A stretch of 64,000 nucleotides of DNA from Closterium sp. Naga37s-1 (lineage: Eukaryota > Streptophyta > Zygnematophyceae > Desmidiales > Closteriaceae). This document shows positions 10,332 to 22,851 of the stretch, one piece after another. Location of the stretch: assembly GCA_947471745.1 (NCBI GenBank), contig CANJKZ010001023.1, positions 930,001-994,000 on the forward strand, written 5' to 3'. The translations under genes were made by a program, and so were the position numbers. Within the stretch, counting starts at the first letter, position 1. Each line of letters begins with the position of its first letter. The notes beneath the pieces are model-generated. The model did not search any database and had not been told where the DNA came from. It saw only the letters and a list, made by a program, of their open reading frames with translations.

Positions 10332-13300
10332 GTGATTGTGCCGGTTCACGCAATCGACCACACCCGGCCGAATAAGGAGGGTACTACGGTAGACAGCCCC
10401 ATACTGCTTAGTGGGAAAATTGGGACTGACTTAGTTAAAATATTCGTAGACGGGGGGACCAGCCATAGCCTTATCAACACTGTCACAGCACGAAAACTGC
10501 GACTGCCACTGGACAGATGTTTACCTGAGATCGACGCAAGACTGGTCGACGGCACGCCACTGGCGATACGGGAATGCGTGGACCGAGTTCGGATTCGATG
10601 TGGGGGTAACTTCACGTTTAGCCAGGAAATGCTCGCAACGACCCTCGACGGAACCGATATTTTACTCGGGCGTGATTGGCTACGACGACACAATCCGCGA
10701 ATCGACTGGACGACGGGTGACTGCACTACGCGAGTGAACGGTAACAACATCGCCTTACCTCGCTGGGGCTCACCTGAGTCTTCGTCGATGCGTATCAACG
10801 CGATCACGATGAAGCGCGCCGTAGCGGCAGGAGCTGACGTGTACGCGGTTGACATTCGGGAAGCCGAGGCAGCAGACAAAGGAGGGGATTTACAGAAACT
10901 GCTGGCCAATGTACTGAGTGATCTGGCAGCTCTGTTGAAGCAGTACAGTGACATTTTCCCGGACGACCTACCGACGGGACTGCCACCTCAGCGACCACAC
11001 GACCACAGGATAGAACTAGAACCGTGGGCACAGCCGACAGTACAGCGACAGTTCCGACTGACCCAACCCGAACTGGACGAACTGAGGAAGCAGCTGGATT
11101 ACCTACTAGAGAAGGAGTTCATTCGCCCTAGTTCGTCGCCCTTCGCAGCACCGATACTGTTCACGCCGAAAAAAGACGGGGGATTTCGCATGTGCATAGA
11201 TTACAGAGCACTGAACAGGGTTACCATCAAATCCCGTTACCCCATCCCGCGAGCCGACGAACTGATCGACCAACTGCGCACAGCACGGGTTTTCTCGAAA
11301 ATTGACGTTCAAAGGGGTTACCACCAGATTCGCGTTAACCCACCCGACTGCCCTAAGACAGCCTTCCGAACACGCTACGGATCCTTCGAATACACCGTCA
11401 TGCCCTTCGGACTGACCAACGCCCCCGCCACTTTTCAAATGACCATGAACGAAGCCTTCCGCCCGCTTTTAGATAAGTGCGTCATCGTATACCTGGACGA
11501 CATCCTGATTTACAGCCCGGACCGAGCACAGCACTTACAGGACATCGAAGCAGTTTTTAAGATACTGAGTGGGAACCGCCTATTGACCAAAGCATCTAAG
11601 TGTGAGCTTTTACAGGACCGACTGGAGTTTTTGGGACACATTATTTCAGCTGCAGGAGTGGAAATAGACCCGAAAAAAATTGCGACGATTCAAGCATGGC
11701 ACGCGCCGACCAACTTGACCGAGTTGCAGAGTTTTCTGGGGTTCGTCAACTACGTGCGCCGGTTCGTCCCCGACATGGCGAAGCTGACTACCCCGTTGAC
11801 TGATCTGCTGAGAAAGGGGGTTGAGTACACATGGGGGGAGAAAGAGCAAGCTGCCTTCTCGGCCCTCAAAAATATTTTGTGCTCACCGCCCGTGCTTCAT
11901 ATCGCAGATCCGCACCGTGCGTTCGAGCTTGTCACCGACGCTAGCGACATCGCTGTGGGAGCAGTACTGTTGCAGGACTTCGGGAACGGCCTTCAGCCAA
12001 TCGCGTACGAGTCCCGCAAGCTTCACCCGCCCAAACGCAACTACCCGATACACGACCGCGAGATGCTGGCGATCGTGCACGCGTTCAAGGTGTGGCGATG
12101 TTACCTCACGGGAGCAGACGTGATAGTACGGACAGACCACCGATCCCTACAGTACCTTCGCGCCCAACCGAATCTCAACCCACGACAGATCCGCTGGTTG
12201 GACTATCTGAAGTCCAATTTCCACTACACGGTCACGTACAAAAAAGGCGCATCCAACATCGCCGACGCACTCACACCCCCCCTCGCCCAACTCCACGCCA
12301 TCCTACTCGCCCAAACCAACCCACTGTTATCAGGCCTATTCACCCACGGATACAGTACCGACCCATTTTCACGACCGGAAATTCACAGCAACTGGTAGAA
12401 GCAAAAGGAGTCTATTACGTAAAAACAGGCACCAACCGCATCTGGGTACCCGCGTACTCACTACTGAGGGAACTGTTACTGCAGGAGGCACACGACGGGA
12501 TTACCTCGGGACATTTTGGGGTAGAAAAAACGCGACAGCAACTGCAGCGGTATTACTACTGGCCGGAGCTGTTGACCGACGTACAGCACCACGTGGGCTC
12601 GTGCCCTACGTGTCAGGTGATGAAGAGCTCGCGAAAAAGAAAGGCGGGTCAGTTGCAGCCGATTCCACCGCCTGAGCGCGCCTGGCAGCAGGTTACCATG
12701 GATTTCGTCACAGGGTTACCTTCGAACCCTGGGGGTAACGACGCGGTTATGGTCATCGTTGACAGGTTGACGAAGGTGGCACACTTCGCTGCGTGCAAGA
12801 AATCGATCTCAGCTGAAGAAACCGCTCGCCTGTTCATCGCAGCCGTCGTGCGACTTCACGGGATACCAGCCGCGATAATCAGCGACCGCGACACGAAGTT
12901 CACCAGCAACTTCTGGAAGAACCTCTGGGAGCAGTTTGGGACAAGGCTACAGTTCAGCTCGTCGAACCACCCCGAGACCGACGGTCAAACGGAGCCGACG
13001 AATCAGACGATGGAGCAGTTGATTCGTGCCACGTGCGACGACCCGACCACTTGGGAGCAGCAGCTGCCGCTGATCGAGTTCGCGTACAACAACGCCACGT
13101 CAGCGACGACGCAGCAGTCCCCTTTCTATCTGAACTACGGGCAAAACCCTACAGTGCCCATGACGCCGAGTCCAGACAACCCAACACCACGTGCACAGCA
13201 ATTCGCCGAAATTCTGCAAGCTGCCCGCACCAGAGCCGCAGAAGCAATTAAAAAAGCCAACGTCGCTAAGCGCAACGCTGACCGCCACCGCCGCCCAGTC

Positions 13301-13756
13301 ACGTACCAGTCAGGAGATTACGTACTGCTCGACACGCAAAACTTAAGACTGCCCGTCGTACCAAAATTGCGACCCCGCTACTGTGGACCATTCCAAATCA
13401 GCGACATGATTACCCCAGTGACAGCTCACATACTGTTGCCGATAGACTGGTACATCAGCCCTTCGTTCCACGTCAGCTTGCTTCGCCCATACATCCCAAC
13501 CACAAGCCAACTGCCTCGCCACCGCCCGCCATCCATGACTCGCCCTGCATCGGAGCCGATCATCGAGCCCGAAAAAATCCTGAGCCATCGGATTCGCCAC
13601 CCCGCGGGAATCAGGAGGATTGAATTCCTCGTTCGCTGGAAGGATCGCACGCCAACTGAGGATAGCTGGGTGCCCCTGGCCAACATCGAAAACCACTCTG
13701 CCCTGCAAGTGTACTTGAGGAGCCGGGGCTTCCGCGATATACACGCACTCGCGTAG
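10332..13756 (+). pseudogene. pol: Pol region of gypsy element 1 (PR, RT, RNase H, IN, chromodomain)
   Basis: Fossil pol. Protease site VDGGTSHSLIN at about 10449; RT core [10 protein letters not shown] at about 11490; RNase H VTDASDIAVGAVLLQD at about 11930; integrase HHCC zinc region at about 12500-12625 followed by MDFVTGLP; chromodomain (FLVRWKDRTPTEDSWVP) at about 13625-13675. Chromodomains of this class are thought to guide insertion to marked chromatin. Carries about one break. Confidence 0.9.
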
Positions 13757-13790
13757 CGGAGGGGGCTTCTTGAAGGGGGGGGGGGGGTAG

Positions 13791-14117
13791 CGTAAGGATT
13801 TTTCTCGATATTCATTAGCGCACCCTGCAACATTGCGTACAGCAGCAGCCGTTGTTCGCCCGTTACTGCTAACGGGGCTTCGCCGACTTCGCGCGCACTG
13901 TTTCACCAAGCCTCGCACTGCTGGCCTGGCCGTGTCGGCCTACGCTTCGGGACTAGCCCGAGCCTCGCTTCCAGCGTAGCACTAGCTAGCTCGCACGCAC
14001 CGCGTTACCGTTTGCATGTTTCGCGTATATATGTTCGCTCATGCCTTCGCTCACATTTTGTACTCGTTTGACACCTTAGTGCAATTCTCGCTACTTCGAT
14101 TCATTGCACCCGTAACA
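13791..14117 (+). repeat. 3' LTR of gypsy element 1
   Basis: Pairs with 8598-8924. It ends only about 250 bp past the S1-gene stop codon, so it may lie in or near that gene's 3' UTR or terminator. Confidence 0.92.
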
Positions 14118-14370
14118 TATCTCAACTATCGAGAAACAGGTGGACGAGGTGTGACATTGTATAATAAACGGGAAAAGAAAGCATATAATAAAAATATGAT
14201 ATGAAATATTGCAAACTGCACCAGGGTAGCCAATATAATTTCCACTATTCCCAAACAGAGCACTAACAGTTTACTTTGAGAGAGCATGACAAATCAAGTG
14301 ATTCACACAAAGCTTTGTCCCAATATCCACAATTGAAATTAGCCTGACCCCTTTTTGCAAAATATGTCAA

Positions 14371-17300
14371 TCACAACTGCCCAATCGCTTGTTGGATGGC
14401 ACCTCTGATTGCTTCCTTATCAAGGTCCGATTCCACTAGCAGCTGCATACTCAGATGAAAAAAGAAAAAGAAAAAGGAAACAAAATATACACATGAATAA
14501 GTGCCCAGCCCACCCAATAAAATAGCAAGTCACACCACCATCAAGCGGACGAAGGATAAATCAGGTAGACAAGTACGTCATGAAACATGGAATTTTAGTC
14601 AAGGAAGATGGTTACCTCTTGGATGGTCAGCCCTGCACGTGCTACAAGCTTGTAATCTGAGTCTGACTGTGATGCCAGGAAGATCTGTGAGAGCGCAGAT
14701 TAGGGATTGTGTAGTGTGATGTGCAGGGAAGGGAGAACAAACAACATTATTCCACCCTGCACGGACTACAAACTTGTATTCAGAGTCTGACTGTGACGCC
14801 AGCAAAATCTGTGAAAACGATTTCAAAGACACGTGAAGTGCAGGTAAGGTACAAAGTTCAGAAGCGTGGAACAAACATTAGTGAGGATGAGCTGTAGTTT
14901 TATGCTCAGTACGGTAGATGCAACTCTTGCATCTCCTGGATGAACTATGCCAAAAATGTAAAAAAATGTAAGGCAAAGGGTTTTTGTGTGCCATCACACT
15001 AAAAGCGACTTTTGAGGCGCCTCAAAAGCACATCACACTGAAAACGCGCCTCAAACCAGGCAGGTCCGGACACCAACAACCATCAAAACTGACTGACAGC
15101 AATTCATACCTGAAATCCAGGAGCCAAGGCGCCTCCACCAATCACACGCCCCAGAGTCACCGACGTTATGCCAGGTGTCTCTCTGAGACTGGCTGCCACT
15201 GCTTCCAGCTCAGCTGCTGCCTGTTTAGGGGAGTGTCCCAAGCGTGTCAGGAGATTTTCAGGGGATTGTGGAGAGGTGCAGTGGGAGGGGAGGAGGAAGA
15301 TATGTAGCATCATATGCAGGGAAAAGTAGCATCACTGTTGAGCTAGTGTGCTAGGTGCACACTGCACTATACTGCACCATTCTGCACCGCACCACACTGC
15401 ACTAAACGCACCTCAAACTGAAGCGGCATGCTTGGAGCGGACTCAGCAGCTTCATGCGCCTCCTGCCGCCGCCACTGCTGCCGCCCCTGCTGCCGCCCCT
15501 GCTGTTGCTGCTGCCGCCCCTGATTCTGCTGCTGCTGCTGCCCCTGCTGCTTCTGTTGTGGCAGCTCCAGTGCAACGAGCAGGCGCTTTTGAACCGGCTT
15601 GCTGCGAAGCACATGCACTGGCAGGGACTGGCGGGTGTGGGCAAACACAGGGTACGGAGTGGAAAGAGGGGAAAAACGTTAGGGAGGTTGGGAAAGGGTG
15701 GCTCCAGTGCAACGAGCAGGCACTTTTGAATTGACTAGCTGCGAAGTACGTGCACTGGCAGGGACTGGGGTGAGTGGGGTGCAGGGGGGAGGGAGAAAAA
15801 GAGTGCGGGAGACTTGCTGCCGCTGCTTCCTCTGCTGTTGGTGCTGCCCCTGCCCCTGCCCCTGCCCCGGCTGCTGCCCCTGCCCCTGCCCTGGCTGCTG
15901 CCCTTGCAGCGGCTCCAGTGCAACCAGCAGGCGCTTTTGGACGGGTTTGCTGCGAAGCACATGCACTGGCAGGGACTGGCCGGTGTGTGCGGGCGCAGGG
16001 TATGAAAGAAAGAGAGGGGAAGAACGCATGAGGACGGGAAAGGGTGGCTGCAGAGCAATGAGAAGACGCTTTTGGACGGGTTTGCTGCGAAGCACATGCA
16101 CTGGCAGGGACTGGCCGGTGCGGGCAGGGTACGAAAGGGAGAGAGGGGAAAAACACAAGGGAGGTTGGGAAAGGGTGGCTCCAGTGCAACGAGCAGGCGC
16201 TTTTGGACTGACTTGCTGCGAAGCACGTGCACTGGCAGAGACTGGCCGGTGCATGAGGGGTTTGAAGGAGAGGGAGCGGAGGAGGGGGGAGACAGAGGGA
16301 GCGGAGGAGGGGGGGACAGAGGGAGCAGAGGAGGGGGGAGACTATTTTTGTCGCCACAAATACGAACGCTTGCATCTGGATTGCTGCAGAGCACATGCAC
16401 CGGCAGGGACTGGCAGGTGTGAGGGACGGAGGGGAGGAGCGGCGAGGAAGGAAGGGTAGCAAAACGAGAGGGAAGAGACTGCCGCTGTTGCTGCCACTGC
16501 TACTGCCGCTGCTGCTGCCACTGCCACTGCCGCTGCTGCTGCCACTGCCACTGCCGCTGCTGCTGCCACTGCCACTGCCGCTGCTGCTGCCACTGCCACT
16601 GCCGCTGCTGCTGCCACTGCCACTGCCGCTGCTGCTGCCACTGCCACTGCCGCTGCTGCTGCCACTGCCACTGCCGCTGCTGCTGCCACTGCCACTGCCG
16701 CTGCTGCTGCCACTGCCACTGACGCTGCTGCTGCCACTGCCACTGCCGCTGCTGCTGCCACTGCCACTGCCGCTGCTGCTGCCACTGCCACTGCCGCTGC
16801 CACTGCCACTGCCACTGCCGCTGCTGCTGCCACTGCCACTGCCGCTGCTGCTGCCACTGCCACTGCCGCTGCTGCTGCCACTGCCACTGCCGCTGCTGCT
16901 GCCACTGCCACTGCCGCTGCTGCTGCCACTGCCACTGCCGCTGCTGCTGCCACTGCCACTGCCGCTGCTGCTGCCACTGCCACTGCCGCTGCTGCTGCCA
17001 CTGCCACTGCCGCTGCTGCTGCCACTGCCACTGCCGCTGCTGCTGCCACTGCCACTGCCGCTGCTGCTGCCACTGCCACTGCCGCTGCTGCTGCCACTGC
17101 CACTGCCGCTGCTGCTGCCACTGCCACTGCCGCTGCTGCTGCCACTGCCACTGCCGCTGCTGCTGCCACTGCCACTGCCGCTGCTGCTGCCACTGCCACT
17201 GCCGCTGCTGCTGCCACTGCCACTGCCGCTGCTGCTGCCACTGCCACTGCCGCTGCTGCTGCCACTGCCACTGCCGCTGCTGCTGCCACTGCCACTGCCG

Positions 17301-20300
17301 CTGCTGCTGCCACTGCCACTGCCGCTGCTGCTGCCACTGCCACTGCCGCTGCTGCTGCCACTGCCACTGCCGCTGCTGCTGCCACTGCCACTGCCGCTGC
17401 TGCTGCCACTGCCACTGCCGCTGCTGCTGTCACTGCCACTGCCGCTGCCGCTGCTGCTGCCACTGCCGCTGCCGCTGCTGCTGCCACTGCCACTGCCGCT
17501 GCTGCTGCCACTGCCACTGCCGCTGCTGCTGCCACTGCCACTGCCGCTGCTGCTGCCACTGCCACTGCCGCTGCTGCTGCCACTGCCACTGCCGCTGCCG
17601 CTGCTGCTGCCACTGCCGCTGCCGCTGCTGCTGCCACTGCCACTGCCGCTGCTGCTGCCACTGCCACTGCCGCTGCTGCTGCCACTGCCACTGCCGCTGC
17701 TGCTGCCACTGCCACTGCCGCTGCTGCTGCCACTGCCACTGCCGCTGCTGCTGCCACTGCCACTGCCGCTGCTGCTGCCACTGCCACTGCCGCTGCTGCT
17801 GCCACTGCCACTGCCGCTGCTGCTGCCACTGCCACTGCCGCTGCTGCTGCCACTGCCACTGCCGCTGCTGCTGCCACTGCCACTGCCGCTGCTGCTGCCA
17901 CTGCCACTGCCGCTGCTGCTGCCACTGCCACTGCCGCTGCTGCTGCCACTGCCACTGCCGCTGCTGCTGCCACTGCCACTGCCGCTGCTGCTGCCACTGC
18001 CACTGCCGCTGCTGCTGCCACTGCCACTGCCGCTGCTGCTGCCACTGCCACTGCCGCTGCTGCTGCCACTGCCACTGCCGCTGCTGCTGCCACTGCCACT
18101 GCCGCTGCTGCTGCCACTGCCACTGCCGCTGCTGCTGCCACTGCCACTGCCACTGCCGCTGCTGTGGCTAAGCCCAGCACGTTGAACCCTGACCTAAGCC
18201 CAGCACGTTGAACCCTGACCTAAGCCCAGCACGTTGAACCCTGACCTAAGCCCAGCACGTTGAACCCTGACCTAAGCCCAGCACGTTGAACCCTGACCTA
18301 AGCCCAGCACGTTGAACCCTGACCTAAGCCCAGCACGTTGAACCCTGACCTAAGCCCAGCACGTTGAACCCTGACCTAAGCCCAGCACGTTGAACCCTGA
18401 CCTAAGCCCAGCCCAGTTGTGTATACACATACATACATGTGATGTGAGCGTGAACATATGGGCTTCTCGTGAACATATGGGCTTCTCGTGAACATATGGG
18501 CTTCTCGTGAACATATGGGCTTCTCGTGAACATATGGGCTTCTCGTGAACATATGGGCTTCTCGTGAACATATGGGCTTCTCGTGAACATATGGGCACAC
18601 ACATATTGAGAAGTGGTCATCTGATGCGAATGGGATGAACTGGTGTGGCTTGAAGGGCTAGAGTTGAAAGGTTTAAGGCTATCAGGTTGTGCTTGGGTTT
18701 TGGGCTTTCAGTGTCTGATGCTTGAAGTGTAGAGGTTTAACGGTTTCGAGTTTAGCATTCAGGAATGTGTTAAGTGCTTGATGTGAAAGCAAGCAAGCAC
18801 ACAGGTGTGATGTGTGGACCTACATGGCCAATGGGGAAGGGCCACGTGTCCACTGGTCCTTGCTTCAGCTGCCGGATACTGTCATAATGGATCATGACGT
18901 TGACTCCGTCCACCTGTGAGGGTGTGACACGTGGCACACACAGGAGACAGGGGATAAAGAAAGGGGCACATGAGGCACGGCACAGATGAGGGAAAGGGGG
19001 AATGAGGAGAGGGGCGGATGAGGAAACGAGATAAGGAAAAACAAAGAGAAAAAATAGAGATAAAGTCTTGTCTGATACGGGTATCAGCAATTTCCTGTTA
19101 GCATTAGAGCATGGAAAAACATAGAAGCGCGTAGTACAGAGCATTTGAGTCGACTCAAAAGAAAACATAGAAGTGCGTTGTACAGAGCACACACCCGATG
19201 TCAAGACCACGCATAAGAACTGCCTCTGCTTTCACACTTCTGCTCGCGAAGACGCCTAGACCACACCACTGTGGGCGACAAATATGCATATGCGCTCATA
19301 CATATAAATATAACAACAAATACCTGGACGGTCATGTTCATGTCTCCAATGTGCACCACCGTGGACGTTACAACATCTATGCTTACATGCACATACATAA
19401 TAAGAAAAAACCATGATTTGCGAGGTAGAGAATACCTGAACGGTCATGTTCATGTCTCCAATGTACACCACTGTGGACGTTACAACATCCCCAGCTTCCA
19501 GCCGGTGCTGATGTGGCCATGCCATGCCATGCCATGCACGTGATGCCATGCACGTGATGCCATGCACGTGATGCCATGCCATGCAGCCATGCGGTGAAGC
19601 CATGCCATGCAGTCATGCACATGCACAAATGGAAGCGAGAAGGCAGGGGCACAGCAACACACATACATGCATACACGAGTGGTTGAAGAGACTAAGTGAG
19701 TAACGTGGAAGGAGATGCGAGGGAGAGACGTGCCTTTTAAACGAACCAAACCCAATACTGACTGTTAAATTCAGCAAATATTTGTCGCCTCTGATTAACC
19801 CATTGCAAGAAGCAGACGTTTCAGAAGTGACAGTGAGAGGGGAGCAAGGAAGTAAGTACGAGCCAGGGAAAGTGAATAGCTCACACTGGCTCCACTGGCT
19901 CCACTGGCTCACACTGGCTCACACTGGCTCCACTGGCTCCACTGGCTCCACTGGCTCCACTGGCTCACACTGGCTCACACTGGCTCCACTGGCTCCACTG
20001 GCTCCACTGGCTCACACTGGCTCCACTGGCTCCACTGGCTCCACTGGCTCCACTGGCTCCACTGGCTCCACTGGCTCCACTGGCTCACACTGGCTCCACT
20101 GGCTCCACTGGCTCACACTGGCTCCACTGGCTCCACTGGCTCCACTGGCTCACACTGGCTCACACTGGCTCCACTGGCTCCACTGGCTCCACTGGCTCCA
20201 CTGGCTCACACTGGCTCCACTGGCTCACACTGGCTCCACTGGCTCACACTGGCTCCACTGGCTCACACTGGCTCCCACTGGCTCACACTGGCTCCACTGG

Positions 20301-22806
20301 CTCCACTGGCTCCACTGGCTCCCACTGGCTTATAGCATTTCAATGACCAAATCTGCCTCATTGGAATGCGGCGAATTTCTAGTCAGCTTGTTGCATCTGA
20401 GCATTCCTTCTGATTTCTAACAGAAATCACAGTGACCCACCTGCACCTGCTCCCTCCCTCCGCTCCACCCTCTCCTGCTCCTCCAGATCCGCTCCCCTTT
20501 GTGTCACAAGGGTGCTTCTACTGTGCTCCCTCCCAATTCCAACGACCTGCACGCACTTGATTGAAGAAGTGTTTTGAGACGCCTCAAAACACCTCCTGCA
20601 GTTCAGGAACCCACCTGCAGCTGTTCCCTTCTCTCCACCCTCTCCTCGTCCTCCAGATCCGCCCCCCTTTGTGTCACAAAGACAGAGCGCGTCTTCGAGT
20701 CACACCTTTCAACTCTCACTCGCACCTCCTGTAAGGAGATAGGGAGAGGAGAGGGAGGGAGATGGAGGGAAGAGAGGAGGATGGAAACAGGAGGAGGGGA
20801 ATAATGATCATTTCCAAAAAAAGAGGGCAATTTCCCCCACATAGGACAAGAAGAGGGCAAGTCTCACCTCCCCCACATAGGACAAGAAGAGGGCAAGTCT
20901 CACCTCCCCCACATAGGACGAGAAGAGGGCAAGTCTCACCTCCCCCACATAGGACAAGAAGAGGGCAAGTCTCACCTCCCCCACATAGGACAAGAAGAGG
21001 GCAAGTCTCACCTCCCCCACATAGGAAGAAGAGGGCAAGTCTCACCTCCCCCACATAGGACAAGAAGAGGGCAAGTCTCACCTCCCCCACATAGGACAAG
21101 AAGAGGGAAAGTCTCACCTCCCCCACATAGGACGAGAAGAGAGCGAGTTTCTCCTGAGTGTACTGCTCACTCAGCTGAACCCTCAAGGTCTCCACACCCT
21201 CCCCTCCAACTGCCCGCTCTTCTCCCTCTCCCCCCTCTCCTTCCATTCTCCCCTCTTCTCCCCCCTCTTCCTTCTCTTCCCCCTTTTTCCCTTCTTTCCC
21301 CTTGTTCCATGCCTTCCATTTCTCCCCTCCCCTGCCTCCCCCCTCCCCCCCACCACTCTCCTCCCGCGCCCCAAACAGGTTCGGGTCGTGCCCGTTGGCT
21401 CGGAGCCAGCCTCGGAAGCTCCACCGGCGGAGCTCCGGGTGCATGTAGCTGGCTGGGAGGAAGGCTTGTACGCCGTTGAGTGAAAGCTGGGAAATGGAGA
21501 ACGGGGAAAAAGGAGGACAGATATAGAGAGGGGGGATTTATTCAAAATGTGAGGCTTGGTCTGAAGCTCCATCGGTGCAGCTCCAGGTGCATGTAGCTGG
21601 CAGGGAGGCAGGCTTGCACTCCGTTGAGGGAGAGCTGGAGGAATGGGGGGGAGAGAGCGGAGGGGAGAAAGGGAGGAAGAGGAGAGTGGGAGGTTGGGAT
21701 TGAGGCTAGGTTTGAAGCTACATCGGCGCAGCTCCGTGTGCATGTAGCTAGTTAGTTGGGAGCAGGGCTTGCATGCCGTTGAGTGAGAGCTGAAGATGGG
21801 AGAGAGGAGGGGGGGGTGGGCGGGAGAATGGGAGGGAGAAGGTGGGCGGGTGATTGGGAGAGAGACGCAAGGGTTGAAGCAAGGGTGGAAGCAAGGCTGA
21901 CAGGAAAGCAGGCTGACAGGCAAGCAGGCAGCGGGCAAACAGGCAGCGGGCAAGCAGGCAGCAGGCTAGCAGGCAGCGGGCTAGCAGGCAGCGGGCTAGC
22001 AGGCAGCGGGCTAGCAGGCAGCGGGCTAGCAGGCAGCGGGCTAGCAGGCAGCGGGCTAGCAGGCAGCGGGCTAGCAGCTTACCACAAGGCCGCCATGGTT
22101 GCAGGTGACAACCTTGGCCATGACTGTTGTGCGCTCGCTCCCTCACTGCCTGAAGCAAGGTCTGGAACTAGGCCTGCAGCGAGACTCACAACAAAGCAGG
22201 CAGGCAAGCAGGCAGGCAAGCAGGCGGGCAAGCAGGCGGGCAAGCAGGCGGGCAAGCAGGCGGGCAAGCAGGCGGGCAAGCAGGCGGGCAAGCAGGCGGG
22301 CAAGCAGGCAGGCAAGCAGGCGGGCAAGCAGGCGGGCAAGCAGGCAGGCAAGCAGGCGGGCAAGCAGGCGGGCAAGCAGGCGGGCAAGCAGGCGGGCAAG
22401 CAGGCGGGCAAGCAGGCGGGCAAGCAGGCGGGCAAGCAGGCGGGCAAGCAGGCGGGCAAGCAGGCGGGCAAGCAGGCGGGCAAGCAGGCGGGCAAGCAGG
22501 CAGGCAAGCAGGCGGGCAAGCAGGCGGGCAAGCAGGCAGGCAAGCAGGCGGGCAAGCAGGCGGGCAAGCAGGCGGGCAAGCAGGCGGGCAAGCAGGCGGG
22601 CAAGCAGGCGGGCAAGCAGGCGGGCAAGCAGCTTACCACGAGGCCGCCGTGGTTGCAGGTGACGACCTTGGCTGGCACTGTTGTGCGCTCCTTCTCTGCC
22701 TGCTGAATCACCTTCTCCTCCTGCCATGTGCCATGTGGCACAGACATGAACATGAACATGATTTTGAAAGGTGAGTATGGATTGGACGCAGACATGAATG
22801 GTGGGT

Positions 22807-22851
<45 letters not shown>

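Larger units (their letters stand above)
8598..14117 (+). mobile_element. Ty3/gypsy (chromovirus-type) LTR retrotransposon 1
   Basis: Fossil element with two 327-bp LTRs (8598-8924 and 13791-14117) that differ at roughly 9 sites, so about 97 percent identical and fairly young. A primer-binding site resembling initiator-tRNA-Met (TTGGTATTCAGAGCC) begins at about 8926, and a G-rich polypurine tract ends just before 13791. Parts: gag 9112-10272; pol about 10332-13756 in the order protease, reverse transcriptase, RNase H, integrase, then a C-terminal chromodomain. Nearly whole, with about one break in pol. No convincing 5-bp target duplication is visible. Confidence 0.95.

Noticed and set aside
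8590-14125. Target-site duplication around gypsy element 1
   Set aside because: The five bases on each side (GATCG and TATCT) do not match, so no duplication is claimed.
16342-18185. Long open frames on both strands (AVAVAAAA and LLLPLPLP proteins)
   Set aside because: Pure translation of a 24-bp repeat in an intron; any stop-free repeat of length divisible by 3 gives this.
18170-18412. Telomere-like AACCCT words
   Set aside because: They are part of a 26-bp unit unlike plant telomere repeats and lie within an intron.
18402-18620. CRISPR-like regular array (19 bp) and similar 39-bp array at 44346-44740
   Set aside because: Units are head-to-tail without unique spacers, there are no cas genes, and the context is eukaryotic.
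19880-20332. Gly-Ser-Thr repeat protein (STGS) on the plus strand
   Set aside because: Reading of the 9-12-bp intron array; no splice or start context.
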